DNA of 61,319 bases, from NCBI GenBank assembly GCA_035450685.1, contig DAOTNF010000016.1, positions 1 to 61,319 on the forward strand. The letters run 5' to 3'. The position numbers and the translations under genes are program-made. The notes below the pieces were generated by a model, which saw only the letters and a program-made list of their open reading frames with translations, had not been told where the DNA came from and made no database searches. Source of the stretch: Syntrophosphaera sp035450685 (lineage in GTDB: Bacteria > Cloacimonadota > Cloacimonadia > Cloacimonadales > Cloacimonadaceae). Each line of letters opens with the position of its first letter. Within the stretch, counting starts at the first letter, position 1. Shown here piece after piece: positions 35,402 to 44,856 of this stretch.

Positions 35402-37234
35402 TCATTCATCTTGTTTGCTCATCTCAATACGCTGAAAGTGTTTATGGATTTTCCCAGCCGTGGTTTTACCTATGCCCTTGATAGAGCAAAGCTCTTCAAC
35501 TGAAGCTTTGCGGATGTTTTCCACAGAACCAAGGGCTTTTAGTAGGATAAATTTGGTCTGTTCTCCAATGCCGGGTATATCCTCAAGCTCGCTTACAAGA
35601 GTTCTTTTGGAGCGTCGGGAGCGGTGGAAATTTATCGCGAACCGATGTGCCTCGTCTCGCATGTTTGTCAGCAATCTCAAGGAGGAGGAAGATCTGGAGA
35701 GGATTATCGATTCGCTTGCCTGGAGGGTAAAGATCTCTTCCGCCCTTTTTGCGAGGGAAATGACCGGAATGGCTTTATAACTCGAGTTCTCCAGAATCGA
35801 AGCAGAGGCAGCCAACTGACCTTTTCCTCCATCAATCACAAAGAGATCGGGGAGCAGATCCTTGTCTTTCTCTACTTCCTGCAGATATCTGCTCATCGTT
35901 TCCTGAAGTGCGGCGTAGTCATTTTGGGTGTCGATCTGCCTGATAATGAAGTGCCTGTAATATTTCTTTTTGGGTTTAGCGTTTTCAAAGAAAACTGCCG
36001 AAGAGACTGTGTCGGTGCCTTGAATAGTGGAGATATCCATACAAACGATCTTTCGCGGCAGCTTGGGGAGATCCAGTTTCTCTTTCAATTCCTGGATCGG
36101 AAACACCGTGCGGTTTGCTTTTCTCAGATGTGCCAGCTTTTTCTCTTCGACCAGGTTGAAAGCGTTGCGTTTGGCCATCGCCAGGAGTTTTGTCTTATCA
36201 CCTCTTTGAGGGATGCTAAGCTTGTGACCAAGCCAGGCATTAAGTTCCTCCATGGCGGCAGGCTCAAAGGGCAAAATGATCCCGTCGGGCAACTCATCTC
36301 TATCGGAATAGTAAAGCTTGAGAAATGCTTCAAGGATCTCATCCAGAGATTGACCCTGAGTGTTAATCAGAGGATAGCTTTCCTGGTTTACCACCGCTCC
36401 ACTCAGAATACGTAAAACCACACAGATGGTTACATTTTCTTCCTGGTAAATACCGATAACATCCGCGTTGTGCTTTTCTGTGGAATACACAATCTGTCTT
36501 CTATGAATCCTCTCAATCGCGTTAATCCTGTCCCTGATGGCAGCGGCTTTTTCAAATTGCAGGCTTTCCGAGAGCTTGTTCATTTCAGCGCGAAGTTCGT
36601 CTATCACTTCTTCATGTTTGCCAGAGAAAAAATCTATCTGCCTTTTTACCACCCTCATATACTCTTGGTGGTCAACCGCTCCTACGCAAGGGGCCAGGCA
36701 TTTTCCCAATTGATGGTTTATACAGGACTTCTTGAATTTGGGAGGGCCAAAGGGGATTTTGCGGGTGCAATTGCGGATAGGGAAAATCCATTCAAAGTTG
36801 CGCAAGGTAAATCGTAAGGACTTGGTATCTGTGTAGGGGCCAAAATACTTTGCACCATCTTTGATAACTTCCCGGGTAATAAGAATTCGTGGATAGGGGT
36901 CTTGAACAGTTATCTTGACAAAGGGATAACGCTTATCATCTTTTAACAGGATGTTGTATTTGGGTTTGTGCCGTTTGATCAGGGTTGATTCGAGTATGAA
37001 AGCGTCACTTTCGGATGGTGTTATAATGTAATCGAGATCATTTATATACCTTAACAGGTGATTGGTTTTGATATCTTTGGCTGTACTGCTCCAATATGAC
37101 CTCACCCTGTGCTTGAGCGACTTCGCCTTGCCCACATACAGCACGGCATCCTCAGCGTCTTTCCATATATAGATACCTGGCTGATCAGGCAGCAGTCTGA
37201 GTTTACCTTCTACTTTCGGCGGAATTTCTTCCAT
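35402..37234 (-). CDS. uvrC: Excinuclease ABC subunit C (UvrC)
   Basis: UvrC makes both incisions in nucleotide excision repair. The 610-residue protein has the GIY-YIG nuclease (PGIYIWKDAEDAVLYVGKAKSLKHRV, about 19-45), a UVR helical motif (EEVIDELRAEMNKLSESLQFEKAA), the RNase H-like C-terminal nuclease (VCMDISTIQGT, FVIDGGKGQL) and a tandem helix-hairpin-helix end (IPGIGEQ, IKGIGKTTAGKI). A CLAPCVG cysteine pair precedes the UVR motif. It overlaps murJ by 25 bases. Confidence 0.97.
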   Translation of the reverse strand: MEEIPPKVEGKLRLLPDQPGIYIWKDAEDAVLYVGKAKSLKHRVRSYWSSTAKDIKTNHLLRYINDLDYIITPSESDAFILESTLIKRHKPKYNILLKDDKRYPFVKITVQDPYPRILITREVIKDGAKYFGPYTDTKSLRFTLRNFEWIFPIRNCTRKIPFGPPKFKKSCINHQLGKCLAPCVGAVDHQEYMRVVKRQIDFFSGKHEEVIDELRAEMNKLSESLQFEKAAAIRDRINAIERIHRRQIVYSTEKHNADVIGIYQEENVTICVVLRILSGAVVNQESYPLINTQGQSLDEILEAFLKLYYSDRDELPDGIILPFEPAAMEELNAWLGHKLSIPQRGDKTKLLAMAKRNAFNLVEEKKLAHLRKANRTVFPIQELKEKLDLPKLPRKIVCMDISTIQGTDTVSSAVFFENAKPKKKYYRHFIIRQIDTQNDYAALQETMSRYLQEVEKDKDLLPDLFVIDGGKGQLAASASILENSSYKAIPVISLAKRAEEIFTLQASESIILSRSSSSLRLLTNMRDEAHRFAINFHRSRRSKRTLVSELEDIPGIGEQTKFILLKALGSVENIRKASVEELCSIKGIGKTTAGKIHKHFQRIEMSKQDE

Positions 37235-38769
37235 AAACTTAGCGTTGCCTCATGAAGATAGTCCAGCTTAACGACCATACCCAATCCATAGAATGTTAAG
37301 AGGGACAGTATAACAATTATCGAATCCCTGATTATGATCTGGATCAAGCCAGCGTCAGGAAAGGCGAGCTTTATTCCTATGCAAATCAAATATAGGATAC
37401 CGCATATCAGGACACTCTTGAGAATATTTGGCAGAATTCCTTCGAAACTCAGCTTGGGCATACTTTTCCGGATCAGGATCAGGAGCGCAAAGAAGTTCAC
37501 CATGGCTGTGATCGTGGTGGCAAAAGCCAGTCCTCTGTGTTGCATGAACTGCATGAGGATGAAGTTCAACACAATGTTCAAGCCCACCATCCAGGCCGCG
37601 ATCTTAACGGGTGTTTTGGTGTCTTTGTTGGCATAGAACAAAGGCGTCAGGGTCTGGTTCAGGCTGAAAAAGATCAAGCCCAAAGAATAATAGAAAAGAG
37701 CCTGCTCCGTCATGATGCTGGCTCTTTCATCGAAAGCGCCTCTTTGGAACAGAATCCGCACCATGTCCCCACCCAGGGCAAGTATCAGTGTTGTTACAGG
37801 CAGGATGGCGTAAGCAAGTGATACTGAGGCAAAGCGCAGTGTTTTTTTTAATTCTTCATAGTCGCCCAAGGTAACCAGTCTTGAGTAGGTGGGCAGCAAA
37901 GCCATTCCTGTAGATATGGCAAACACACCCAGTGGGAGATGAAAAAGCCTGTTGGCATACTCCAGTGCCGAGATACTACCCACTACCAGGAAAGACGCCA
38001 TAAGGCTGTCGGCAATCAGATTGATCTCCCTGATGCCAACCCCAATCAATGAAGGAATAAAGCGTGTCCAGAGAGATTTGATAGCTTCGCCGTGAAAGTT
38101 TAGCAATATCCTGAACGTGTATCCGATCTTTTTCAGATATGGGAAATTGACCACTGTCTGCAACATTCCCCCGCCAAAGACACCTACGGCCGCCCATTTA
38201 ACCAGAGCCACACCTTCCACGCCCAGCATTCTGGGAAGTATCATGCTTAGGATCATGCCAATGTTGAGCAGGGCAGAGGACAAACCTGTCATGAAGAAGT
38301 AGTCATGGGAGTTCAAAATGGCGATCATGGTCGAGGAGAGGCCAATCCAGAGAAGGTAGGGCATCATGATTCTGGTCAGGATTACTGCCAGTTTGTAGGT
38401 GTGGGGAGGCAGTCCGGCAAAGATCACTTTTACTATCCAGGGCGCGAACACAATCCCCAAAACAGTTAGAATCAATAGAAAAGCAGAGAGAATGGACAGC
38501 ACCTGCAAGGCAAAGGTGAATTGGGAACGTTGGTCTTCCTTGATGCCAATTTCATTATAAATGGGGATGAATGAAGCTGAAAGGGCGCCTTCGCCAAACA
38601 GACTGCGAAGCAAGTTGGGAATCCTGTATCCTACTACGAATGCGTCATTAAGATATGAGGCGCCAAAGCAGAAAGCCATCAACTGATCACGTAGCAAGCC
38701 CAAGACCCTGCTTATCATGATGGCAAACGACATCACGCTTATGTTGCGGGCCAGTTTCTTTTGCGACAT
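37210..38769 (-). CDS. murJ: Lipid II flippase MurJ (MviN)
   Basis: A 519-residue inner-membrane protein of the MOP superfamily that flips lipid II for peptidoglycan synthesis. There are about 14 membrane segments. The start (ISRVLGLLRDQLMAFCFGAS) and FRIPNLLRSLFGEGALSASFIP-type region are hallmark MurJ sequence, including the conserved Arg in loop 1. The C-terminus is basic. It lies between holB (8 bases upstream) and uvrC (overlapping), in one operon. Confidence 0.95.
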   Translation of the reverse strand: MSQKKLARNISVMSFAIMISRVLGLLRDQLMAFCFGASYLNDAFVVGYRIPNLLRSLFGEGALSASFIPIYNEIGIKEDQRSQFTFALQVLSILSAFLLILTVLGIVFAPWIVKVIFAGLPPHTYKLAVILTRIMMPYLLWIGLSSTMIAILNSHDYFFMTGLSSALLNIGMILSMILPRMLGVEGVALVKWAAVGVFGGGMLQTVVNFPYLKKIGYTFRILLNFHGEAIKSLWTRFIPSLIGVGIREINLIADSLMASFLVVGSISALEYANRLFHLPLGVFAISTGMALLPTYSRLVTLGDYEELKKTLRFASVSLAYAILPVTTLILALGGDMVRILFQRGAFDERASIMTEQALFYYSLGLIFFSLNQTLTPLFYANKDTKTPVKIAAWMVGLNIVLNFILMQFMQHRGLAFATTITAMVNFFALLILIRKSMPKLSFEGILPNILKSVLICGILYLICIGIKLAFPDAGLIQIIIRDSIIVILSLLTFYGLGMVVKLDYLHEATLSLWKKFRRK

Positions 38770-38777
38770 CCTAAGAA

Positions 38778-39899
38778 TCAGCGAAAGACTTTACAGAGTT
38801 GCAGGTATAGGTTGATCAATACCAGGCTGGTGTTAACGTTTCCATTGACCTTGCGTTGCAGATCCTCCATACGCAACAGGAACCTCCAAATCCGGTCGGA
38901 AAGCAGAGCTGCATCTTTCTCCGCGATTGATTCAACCATGTTATGCAGTGAATCCAGTTTATCGACATTTGAGATTTGTTCCGGAGCTTCACCGATCAGA
39001 TTCAGGTCACCAATATACAGGCAGATATACTTGATAAGCTCTATCATCATTTCGGCGCTAAAGCGGTTTTTCGTATTGTATATCGATTGATAGAAACTGT
39101 AATCCTTTCCAGTGGCAGCCATCTGGAGGATTTCAAAGGCCAGTTCACGCAAATCAGACGCTTCGTCCTCTATCAGCTTTACCGCACGTTTTACGCTGCC
39201 TTCTGCTATGCGGGAGGCGATACGGGCGTTCTCCGGACTGGCCTGGAATTTGTCCACCAAAATACTTTCCATCACACGTGGAGAGACCGGCGCAAAGTAA
39301 ATTGGCTGGCAACGTGAAATGATAGTGGGCAGCAACATCGAAAGCCGATTGGTGATCAGGATAATCACTGTGGAAGGCGGTGGCTCTTCAAGAGTTTTTA
39401 GAAACGAGTTGGCGGTTGGGTGATTCATCTCATCTGCGTCTTCAATGATGCAGATTCTATATTTGGCTTCAAAGATAGAGAAATCAAGCTTTTTGCTCAG
39501 CATCGTGATGGCATCGCGTCTGATCTCTATCGAACGTTTGAAAAAAAAGTCTTTCCAGGGAGACTCTATTTTATTGCGGATGTATGCCATATATTGCTTT
39601 TGATCTTCACTCTTATTGATCTCACCATCCACGGTAATATTCATGTTGGGAGTGGGGAAGAGGTAGATAAAATCAGGATGATCAAAAGCCAGAAACTTAC
39701 GGCAGGAAGTGCAAACGCCGCAGGGCTTGAATTCGCTTTCGGACAGACAGTTCAACGCCATGCCAAAATAAAGGGCAGTGGTGAATTTTCCCACGCCATC
39801 GATGCCATGAAACAAATAAGCCTGGCTCACCCTATCACAGGTAATTGCCTGTTGCAGGAATTGAAGGGCGCGATCCTGCCCCTTGATTTCTCTAAACAT
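38778..39899 (-). CDS. holB: DNA polymerase III delta-prime subunit
   Basis: A 373-residue clamp-loader AAA+ protein. The P-loop reads HGIDGVGKFTTAL, with the Thr kept after Phe. A zinc motif CGVCTSC follows, then IIEDADEMNHPTANSFLKTLEEPPPSTVIILIT and the sensor ISRCQPI, all typical of delta-prime. The start is the ATG at 39899; a TTG two codons upstream is possible. The ribosome site is weak. It lies downstream of the GNAT gene and before murJ. Confidence 0.92.
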   Translation of the reverse strand: MFREIKGQDRALQFLQQAITCDRVSQAYLFHGIDGVGKFTTALYFGMALNCLSESEFKPCGVCTSCRKFLAFDHPDFIYLFPTPNMNITVDGEINKSEDQKQYMAYIRNKIESPWKDFFFKRSIEIRRDAITMLSKKLDFSIFEAKYRICIIEDADEMNHPTANSFLKTLEEPPPSTVIILITNRLSMLLPTIISRCQPIYFAPVSPRVMESILVDKFQASPENARIASRIAEGSVKRAVKLIEDEASDLRELAFEILQMAATGKDYSFYQSIYNTKNRFSAEMMIELIKYICLYIGDLNLIGEAPEQISNVDKLDSLHNMVESIAEKDAALLSDRIWRFLLRMEDLQRKVNGNVNTSLVLINLYLQLCKVFR

Positions 39900-39929
39900 T
39901 GTCAACTTTAATGGATTAGGAAGGGCTTT

Positions 39930-40535
39930 TTAACCGAATGTGATCTTTCCCCGTCCTGCATCATCTCTGGTGCTGCGTTCAAATATCTGGTTCACATAGG
40001 GACTTTCAAATTCCTCGGCAAGGATGTCGTAGATCACCACATCATGATATTTGCCAGCGATATAAACATATTTGCGCCTGACACCAACCTTGGTGAATCC
40101 CACTTTTTCATAGCAGCGGATGGCGCGCTTGTTAAAGTCGAATACTTCAAGGCTGATGTTCTTAAGGTTCAACACGTTGAATCCGTAGTCCAGGATCAGG
40201 TTCGTGGCCTCGGTGCCGATGCCACGGTTCCAGTATGTCTTGTCGCCAATGAAAATGCCAAACCACGAATGCCGATGCACGCTGCTGATCCCCATCAAAC
40301 TGCAGTTGCCCACGGCTTTGTTGGTGTCCTTTTCCACTATCGCGAAGGTGAAGCTTTCCTTCATCAGTTGCTGCAAAAGCTCACGTTCCTTGTCCAAATC
40401 AATGATTCCAATGGAAAACTGCATGAAGAGTCCCATCTCCATGTCGTTCACCCATTCGGTGTAGCGTTCCACGTCATCCAAAGATATCGGAGAAAGGTAG
40501 CATTTTTCGCCAATCAGCTTTTTGTAATATTTCAT
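39930..40535 (-). CDS. GNAT acetyltransferase (RimJ/RimL-like)
   Basis: A 201-residue GNAT-fold enzyme. The start MKYYKKLIGEKCYLSPISLDDVERYTEWVND resembles RimJ/RimL and related N-acetyltransferases. The acetyl-CoA loop region reads YWNRGIGTEATNLILDYGFNVLNLKNISLEV and the FNKRAIRCYEKVGF end is typical. ATG 40535 follows GGAG at six bases; the 40-codon extension upstream is rejected. It may acetylate a ribosomal protein, an antibiotic or a polyamine; undecided. Confidence 0.9.
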   Translation of the reverse strand: MKYYKKLIGEKCYLSPISLDDVERYTEWVNDMEMGLFMQFSIGIIDLDKERELLQQLMKESFTFAIVEKDTNKAVGNCSLMGISSVHRHSWFGIFIGDKTYWNRGIGTEATNLILDYGFNVLNLKNISLEVFDFNKRAIRCYEKVGFTKVGVRRKYVYIAGKYHDVVIYDILAEEFESPYVNQIFERSTRDDAGRGKITFG

Positions 40536-40596
40536 TTGTATCTCCAGCTCCCCGCAGCGCAGGGTATGATTTTCTAAGGAAGTTAACTTGTCCTGA

Positions 40597-40625
40597 ATAA
40601 CATTTGCGCGGGGCTTATCTGTCAA
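40597..40625 (-). promoter_or_regulatory. Promoter of the GNAT-holB-murJ-uvrC operon
   Basis: On the minus strand, perfect TTGACA (40625-40620), 17-base spacer, TGTTAT (40602-40597). Confidence 0.55.
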
Positions 40626-40653
40626 GCGAAATCGGTCTGCTCTAAATTTCAGC

Positions 40654-40800
40654 ACGCCCTCGCGCGCGCGAGGAGGCTAAGTCTATATTTTCCGTGGGTC
40701 TTCCTTAACTCGATGAGGGATGACCTAAGGATGATGGCTCCAAAGCCTGTAGCAGCAAGGGACGGAGCTATGAAGTAAAAACGGAATAGTAAGCGTATTA
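40654..40800 (-). repeat. Dispersed intergenic repeat, copy D
   Basis: It shares with copy B the flank GGCTAAGTCTATATTTTCC and the right flank GGATGACCTAAGGATGATGGC ... GGACGGAGCTATGAAG. The left arm of its hairpin is degenerate (CCGTGGGTCTTCC). The CG palindrome and the iteron array (40911-40945) flank it. The gap 40536-41034 holds these plus the GNAT promoter and nothing else recognised. Confidence 0.8.
40658..40673. repeat. CG-rich perfect palindrome, copy 2
   Basis: The same 16-nt CCTCGCGCGCGCGAGG as at 64-79, again about 17 nt from a core hairpin. Confidence 0.8.
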
Positions 40801-40910
40801 CTATCTTTGGCGTAAGTATATCAAGGGGGATTGCCTCATGTTCTCCTCATTCCCTGACGATGTATTGAACACCCATTGATGTCCGAACGATAACCGTTTG
40901 GGCGATTGGT

Positions 40911-40945
40911 CAGCGATCAATTAGTGATCAGTGAGTCATGAGGGT
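40911..40945. repeat. Iteron-like 11-bp tandem repeats, copy 2
   Basis: Units GCGATTGGTCA, GCGATCAATTA, GTGATCAGTGA in direct order, related to the complement of the array at 20891-20931 (GCGATCAATCA-type units). Confidence 0.6.
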
Positions 40946-41034
40946 ATGAGGGCCATCTGAATCTGCCTAAATGGGTATAGCTGTATGAAAGGGCTAATTA
41001 CGCCTGAAGCATCGTACAAAAATGAGATAGCTGT

Positions 41035-42513
41035 TTAAAACTGGAAATAGATAAAAGGCTGAACCTCAGAGGATTTGAACTGGAACAAGACCCAGATGAT
41101 GATTGCTAAAATGATAGATTGAACAAGTATGGGAGACTTGCACAGCACTTTTTCACATAGTACCTTGTATTGCTTTGGCAGCCAATGGAGCAGGTATCCC
41201 AGAGCTATCAGAGCAGCCACAATCCTGTATTGAGAAATCCAGATGATAAAACGTTCAGCGTTGAACTGGTTAAAGATCAGCGAGATCATTTGCCAGGCGC
41301 TGGAGAAACTCTGGCTCCGAAAGAAAATCCACGCAAAGGAAACGAAGTTGAAGGTCAATAAAACACCAAGCAGCTTCAAGAAATTCTGGACATGTTGGTT
41401 GGATACTCTTTGAAACAGCTTGAGTCCGATAAAAAACTTATCGATCGCCAGGGCAATGCCATGTATTCCTCCCCAAAACACAAAATTCCAGGAAGCTCCA
41501 TGCCATAAACCGCCCAACAACATGGTCAAAAGTAAATTGATATAAGTTCGGACTTTCCCCTTGCGGTTACCTCCCAAAGGTATGTAAAGATAATCCCTCA
41601 ACCATGAGCTGAGCGATATATGCCACCTTCGCCAGAAGTCCGTGATCGAAGTGGCGCGATAGGGGCTGTTAAAGTTAGCCGGAAGATGAAATCCCATCAG
41701 TGTTGCCAGGCCAATCGCGATATCGGAGTAGCCACTAAAATCGCAATAGATCTGCAAACCATAGCCATACACGGCCAGAAGGTTCTCTACTCCGGAGAAA
41801 AGGGCAGGATTATCGAACACACGATCAACGAAATTCAGGCTGATATAATCCGCAATCACCCCTTTCTTGATCAATCCGGCAAAGATCAAGACCAGGGCTT
41901 GGGCGATCCTGTCCTTATCGAGCGACAAGCGCGCGTTGATCTGGGGTATGAATTGCGATGCCCGCAGGATGGGGCCAGCTACCAATTGCGGGAAGAACGA
42001 CACGAAAAACGCGAAATCGGCGAAACTGCGGATGGGTTCCAACTTCCCAAAATAGATGTCCAGAGTGTAACTCATGGTCTGGAAAGTAAAAAACGATATC
42101 CCAACCGGCAGGAAAATATCCATGGCGGGAATCGAGCCACCTGTTATCTGATTGATGGTGTCGATAATGAAGTTTGTGTATTTGTACCACCCAAGCGAAC
42201 CAAGGTTCCAGGCAATGCTTAACCAGATCAGTCTTTTTTTCGCGGCCTTGCTGTTTGCTTTGGCAATCCAGGATCCGATAACAAAGTTGATGCCCGCGGT
42301 AAGCAGCAGCAACAGGAGAAACTCACCACTGGTCTTGTAATAGAAATAGAGGGAAAACAGCAGCAGGTACCAGGTTCTAATCCTGATCCTGGAGACGACC
42401 AGGGGGTAAAACAGCATCAACACTATGAAGAAGCCAAGGAAAAAAGAACTGTTGAAAATCAATGGATTTGCGGGATCATACAACAGCTGACGTAAAAATG
42501 CAGTCCAGTTCAT
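41035..42513 (-). CDS. MBOAT-family membrane O-acyltransferase (AlgI/PatA-like)
   Basis: A 492-residue inner-membrane protein with 10 or more hydrophobic segments. The AlgI-type signatures LPVGISFFTFQTMSYTLDIYFG, YCDFSGYSDIAIGLA, DFWRRWHISLSSWLRDYLYIPLGGN and catalytic His338 in GGLWHGASWNF are all present. It should pass acetyl groups from the cytosol to an extracytoplasmic acceptor. The two SGNH-family genes overlapping or adjoining upstream are natural partners that finish the transfer onto a surface polymer. The ATG overlaps the SGNH stop (ATGA). Confidence 0.93.
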   Translation of the reverse strand: MNWTAFLRQLLYDPANPLIFNSSFFLGFFIVLMLFYPLVVSRIRIRTWYLLLFSLYFYYKTSGEFLLLLLLTAGINFVIGSWIAKANSKAAKKRLIWLSIAWNLGSLGWYKYTNFIIDTINQITGGSIPAMDIFLPVGISFFTFQTMSYTLDIYFGKLEPIRSFADFAFFVSFFPQLVAGPILRASQFIPQINARLSLDKDRIAQALVLIFAGLIKKGVIADYISLNFVDRVFDNPALFSGVENLLAVYGYGLQIYCDFSGYSDIAIGLATLMGFHLPANFNSPYRATSITDFWRRWHISLSSWLRDYLYIPLGGNRKGKVRTYINLLLTMLLGGLWHGASWNFVFWGGIHGIALAIDKFFIGLKLFQRVSNQHVQNFLKLLGVLLTFNFVSFAWIFFRSQSFSSAWQMISLIFNQFNAERFIIWISQYRIVAALIALGYLLHWLPKQYKVLCEKVLCKSPILVQSIILAIIIWVLFQFKSSEVQPFIYFQF

Positions 42514-43415
42514 TCATCCGCTCCCGCGTAGCTCGTGTAAGCGCGCATCAGCGCCTGATAAAGTAGCTTGCCTTGCAGCATGTAACCCTGGGGACTGAAA
42601 TGGATCATGTCTTTGGAGGCCAGCTTTTCCGATCTCCATTTGGAGATGGACTTTTTGCCCCCCATTACGACACTCAGATCCCACCAGGCATAATCATGTT
42701 CTTCCGCCCAAGACTCTATCTCAAAACCGACCTTTTCCAGATCGGCGTTGTGCTTGCCTCTTTTATTGCTGTCCGGAGGGAGAGTAAACAGAATTACCGC
42801 ATCCTCCTGTACGGCGCTCAGCTCATTCATAAAGGCCGACAACTCGCCTCTGAAACGTTTTGCATTATAGGTTCCCTGTGCATCGTTGGTGCCCAATGAG
42901 ATGATTATCAGATCCGGAGAAAGCTCTTTGCAGCGGTTGAAGATCAAAGTGTTCTTAAGCAGGTTTTGAAACGATCCGCCGTTGACCCCTGTGAATTGAT
43001 AATTCAGGGTGCCACGTTGCCCAGAATCCCCCGCTTCAAAATATTCTTTGAGAGAAGCGCGCACCGTTGTCGCCAAAAACCCTGATTTAATATGGGAATC
43101 ACCTATTTGATAGATCGTTACCTGATCCCGCAGCCCGCTTCGCAGTTCCATAAGTTTCAGCAGGAAACCGGACAGGCGCTTTTCCCAGTTGTGTATCGTA
43201 TTGCTGTCTTTTTTTATAAAGCTAAATCCTTTTAAGTATTCTTCGCTGTCGAGCAGGGTGTAGTAGCTTTGGATGAATTCGTCGAGTTTGTCCACCTCGA
43301 TGGGGAACTCCTCCACCTGTTCAATCTCCGTCATAAGATCGATGGGGAGTTTATCCTGAGCGGAAAGCAGGCATAGGCTGAGACAGACAAAACTGGTTAC
43401 GAGCTTGCGGAACAT
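42510..43415 (-). CDS. Secreted SGNH/GDSL hydrolase-type acyl transferase
   Basis: A 301-residue exported protein (signal peptide MFRKLVTSFVCLSLCLLSA). SGNH blocks are IYQIGDSHIKSG (block I, Ser), the Gly of GVNGG (block II), SLGTNDAQG (block III, Asn) and KDMIHFSPQGY (block V, Asp and His). Such proteins paired with MBOAT enzymes O-acetylate alginate, cellulose or wall glycans. The gene overlaps MBOAT by four bases and lies one base after the other SGNH gene. Confidence 0.88.
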   Translation of the reverse strand: MFRKLVTSFVCLSLCLLSAQDKLPIDLMTEIEQVEEFPIEVDKLDEFIQSYYTLLDSEEYLKGFSFIKKDSNTIHNWEKRLSGFLLKLMELRSGLRDQVTIYQIGDSHIKSGFLATTVRASLKEYFEAGDSGQRGTLNYQFTGVNGGSFQNLLKNTLIFNRCKELSPDLIIISLGTNDAQGTYNAKRFRGELSAFMNELSAVQEDAVILFTLPPDSNKRGKHNADLEKVGFEIESWAEEHDYAWWDLSVVMGGKKSISKWRSEKLASKDMIHFSPQGYMLQGKLLYQALMRAYTSYAGADE

Positions 43416-43416
43416 A

Positions 43417-44856
43417 TCATTGAGCCTGGCCGGTGGTAATCACTTTGAATAGCAATTCGGCAACCATGTCCGCGCCTGCCTTGGTAAAATGGGTGTAATC
43501 GCGGTTTGCCAAAGCCGGTTTGGCTTTCACCAATCCTTGCATGGAGTTGTATCCACCCAAGGCCTCATAGAGGTTCCAGAATCCGCATCCTGTCTCCCGG
43601 GCGACTTCTCCCTGAGCTTCCACAAGAACAGGTATATCCCCGGAAGTAGCCATCACACCGTTTTGTTTCACACTCCGGTCGTGAGCGCTGATAAGCAGGA
43701 TGGGCACTCCGGGAAGAGCAGATTGGATGTGGCGTACGGTTTTGATCATGCCTTGCCGGTAATTGCTGTAATCCCGAATATTGGGACTCGATACATTTTC
43801 GCCATATTGGAGGATAATCAGGTCATAATCCAGGACTGCGTTGAAATCTTTCAATGTCTCTTTGGATATTCTCTGGAAATAGAGGCCAGAGTATCCCCTG
43901 ACTGCAAGATTGTCCACATACAAACCAGTCGCGTCATCAAAGCTGACACCATAAAGGTGGATAGGATCAAGGGGATTGAATTCCAGGCGAATCTTGCTGA
44001 TTTCGGTTCCGCTGCCCAAATCCAGGATACTGACGCCGGTGGAAGGTCTTAGCTGATAGCATTGTGGACTGCCTCCATCGCGGATAACATTCACATAAGA
44101 GCCTTCGGAAGCATGGCTGTAGAAGAGGCGGATACGTCTGAACGTCTGAGCCCCACCTTTGACTTTTGTTCCAGAGTATTCCACCCAGGCAGGTCCATCA
44201 ACGTAGAATCTCTTTTTTACCTTTTCAGCTTGCTTGGGTGCGACGCCAGCACTGTCTGCCATTGCGCTATCGACGAATACACTATCGCCAACCTGTGGGG
44301 GAGCAGCTTTCTCGACAATGGTTTCCGCATAATAGTAGTTTCTGGGGATAAAGGTATAACCTATCATGCCCAAAGAAGAATTGCCGCTCTTTCCCGACAT
44401 AAAGGATTGTGTTTCCCAATTCCGCGAAAAACGATGGCGGATAGTTGTGCGGAATTCGCTTACAATTGAAGTGATGGGGGCCAATCCTATTCCAGACCCT
44501 CCATATCGCTGTTGCAGTTGATAACGCAGCATGCCCGAGATCAGGTCACCCTCGATTATCGAATCTCCAAAGTAAGCGATCCTGATACTGCCAGTCTGTC
44601 TTTGGGGGTATCCTCTCAACTTGTCAATGAACCCAGATATAGGTGTCAATTCGTTAGCCACCGGTGGAACGTTTTCAATGGGCTTTTGTTGTAGGTTCTG
44701 AGAGTTTGGTGCTTCTTCAGCGAGCTTTCCGGGTATATTCATTTTTTTGATGGGGAACAGCTCGTTGTCTGAGGCTGGGATTAAGTTTGCCAAAACAAAC
44801 AAAACCGAGACAGCCACAACAAGGATAATGATAGGGCGCCAGAAAGGGGGAATCAT
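43417..44856 (-). CDS. Membrane-anchored SGNH/GDSL hydrolase-type protein
   Basis: A 479-residue protein with an N-terminal membrane anchor (IIILVVAVSVLFVLANLIP). SGNH motifs are RIAYFGDSIIEGD (block I), GGSGIG (block II), LQYGENVSSP (block III Asn) and NRDYTHFTKAG (block V). A beta-rich insertion of about 150 residues (roughly 195-345) separates blocks II and III, perhaps a carbohydrate-binding part. It starts in the ATGA overlap with the secreted protein gene upstream. A second SGNH protein beside one MBOAT gene suggests two acceptors or two steps. Confidence 0.85.
   Translation of the reverse strand: MIPPFWRPIIILVVAVSVLFVLANLIPASDNELFPIKKMNIPGKLAEEAPNSQNLQQKPIENVPPVANELTPISGFIDKLRGYPQRQTGSIRIAYFGDSIIEGDLISGMLRYQLQQRYGGSGIGLAPITSIVSEFRTTIRHRFSRNWETQSFMSGKSGNSSLGMIGYTFIPRNYYYAETIVEKAAPPQVGDSVFVDSAMADSAGVAPKQAEKVKKRFYVDGPAWVEYSGTKVKGGAQTFRRIRLFYSHASEGSYVNVIRDGGSPQCYQLRPSTGVSILDLGSGTEISKIRLEFNPLDPIHLYGVSFDDATGLYVDNLAVRGYSGLYFQRISKETLKDFNAVLDYDLIILQYGENVSSPNIRDYSNYRQGMIKTVRHIQSALPGVPILLISAHDRSVKQNGVMATSGDIPVLVEAQGEVARETGCGFWNLYEALGGYNSMQGLVKAKPALANRDYTHFTKAGADMVAELLFKVITTGQAQ

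Noticed and set aside
33850..36415. Plus-strand frames over the TetR, barrel and uvrC genes
   Set aside because: They are complementary shadows of well-supported minus-strand genes, with no ribosome sites or domains.
40536..40655. Longer start of the GNAT acetyltransferase
   Set aside because: The first 40 residues do not resemble the family and contain the operon promoter; GGAG supports the ATG at 40535.
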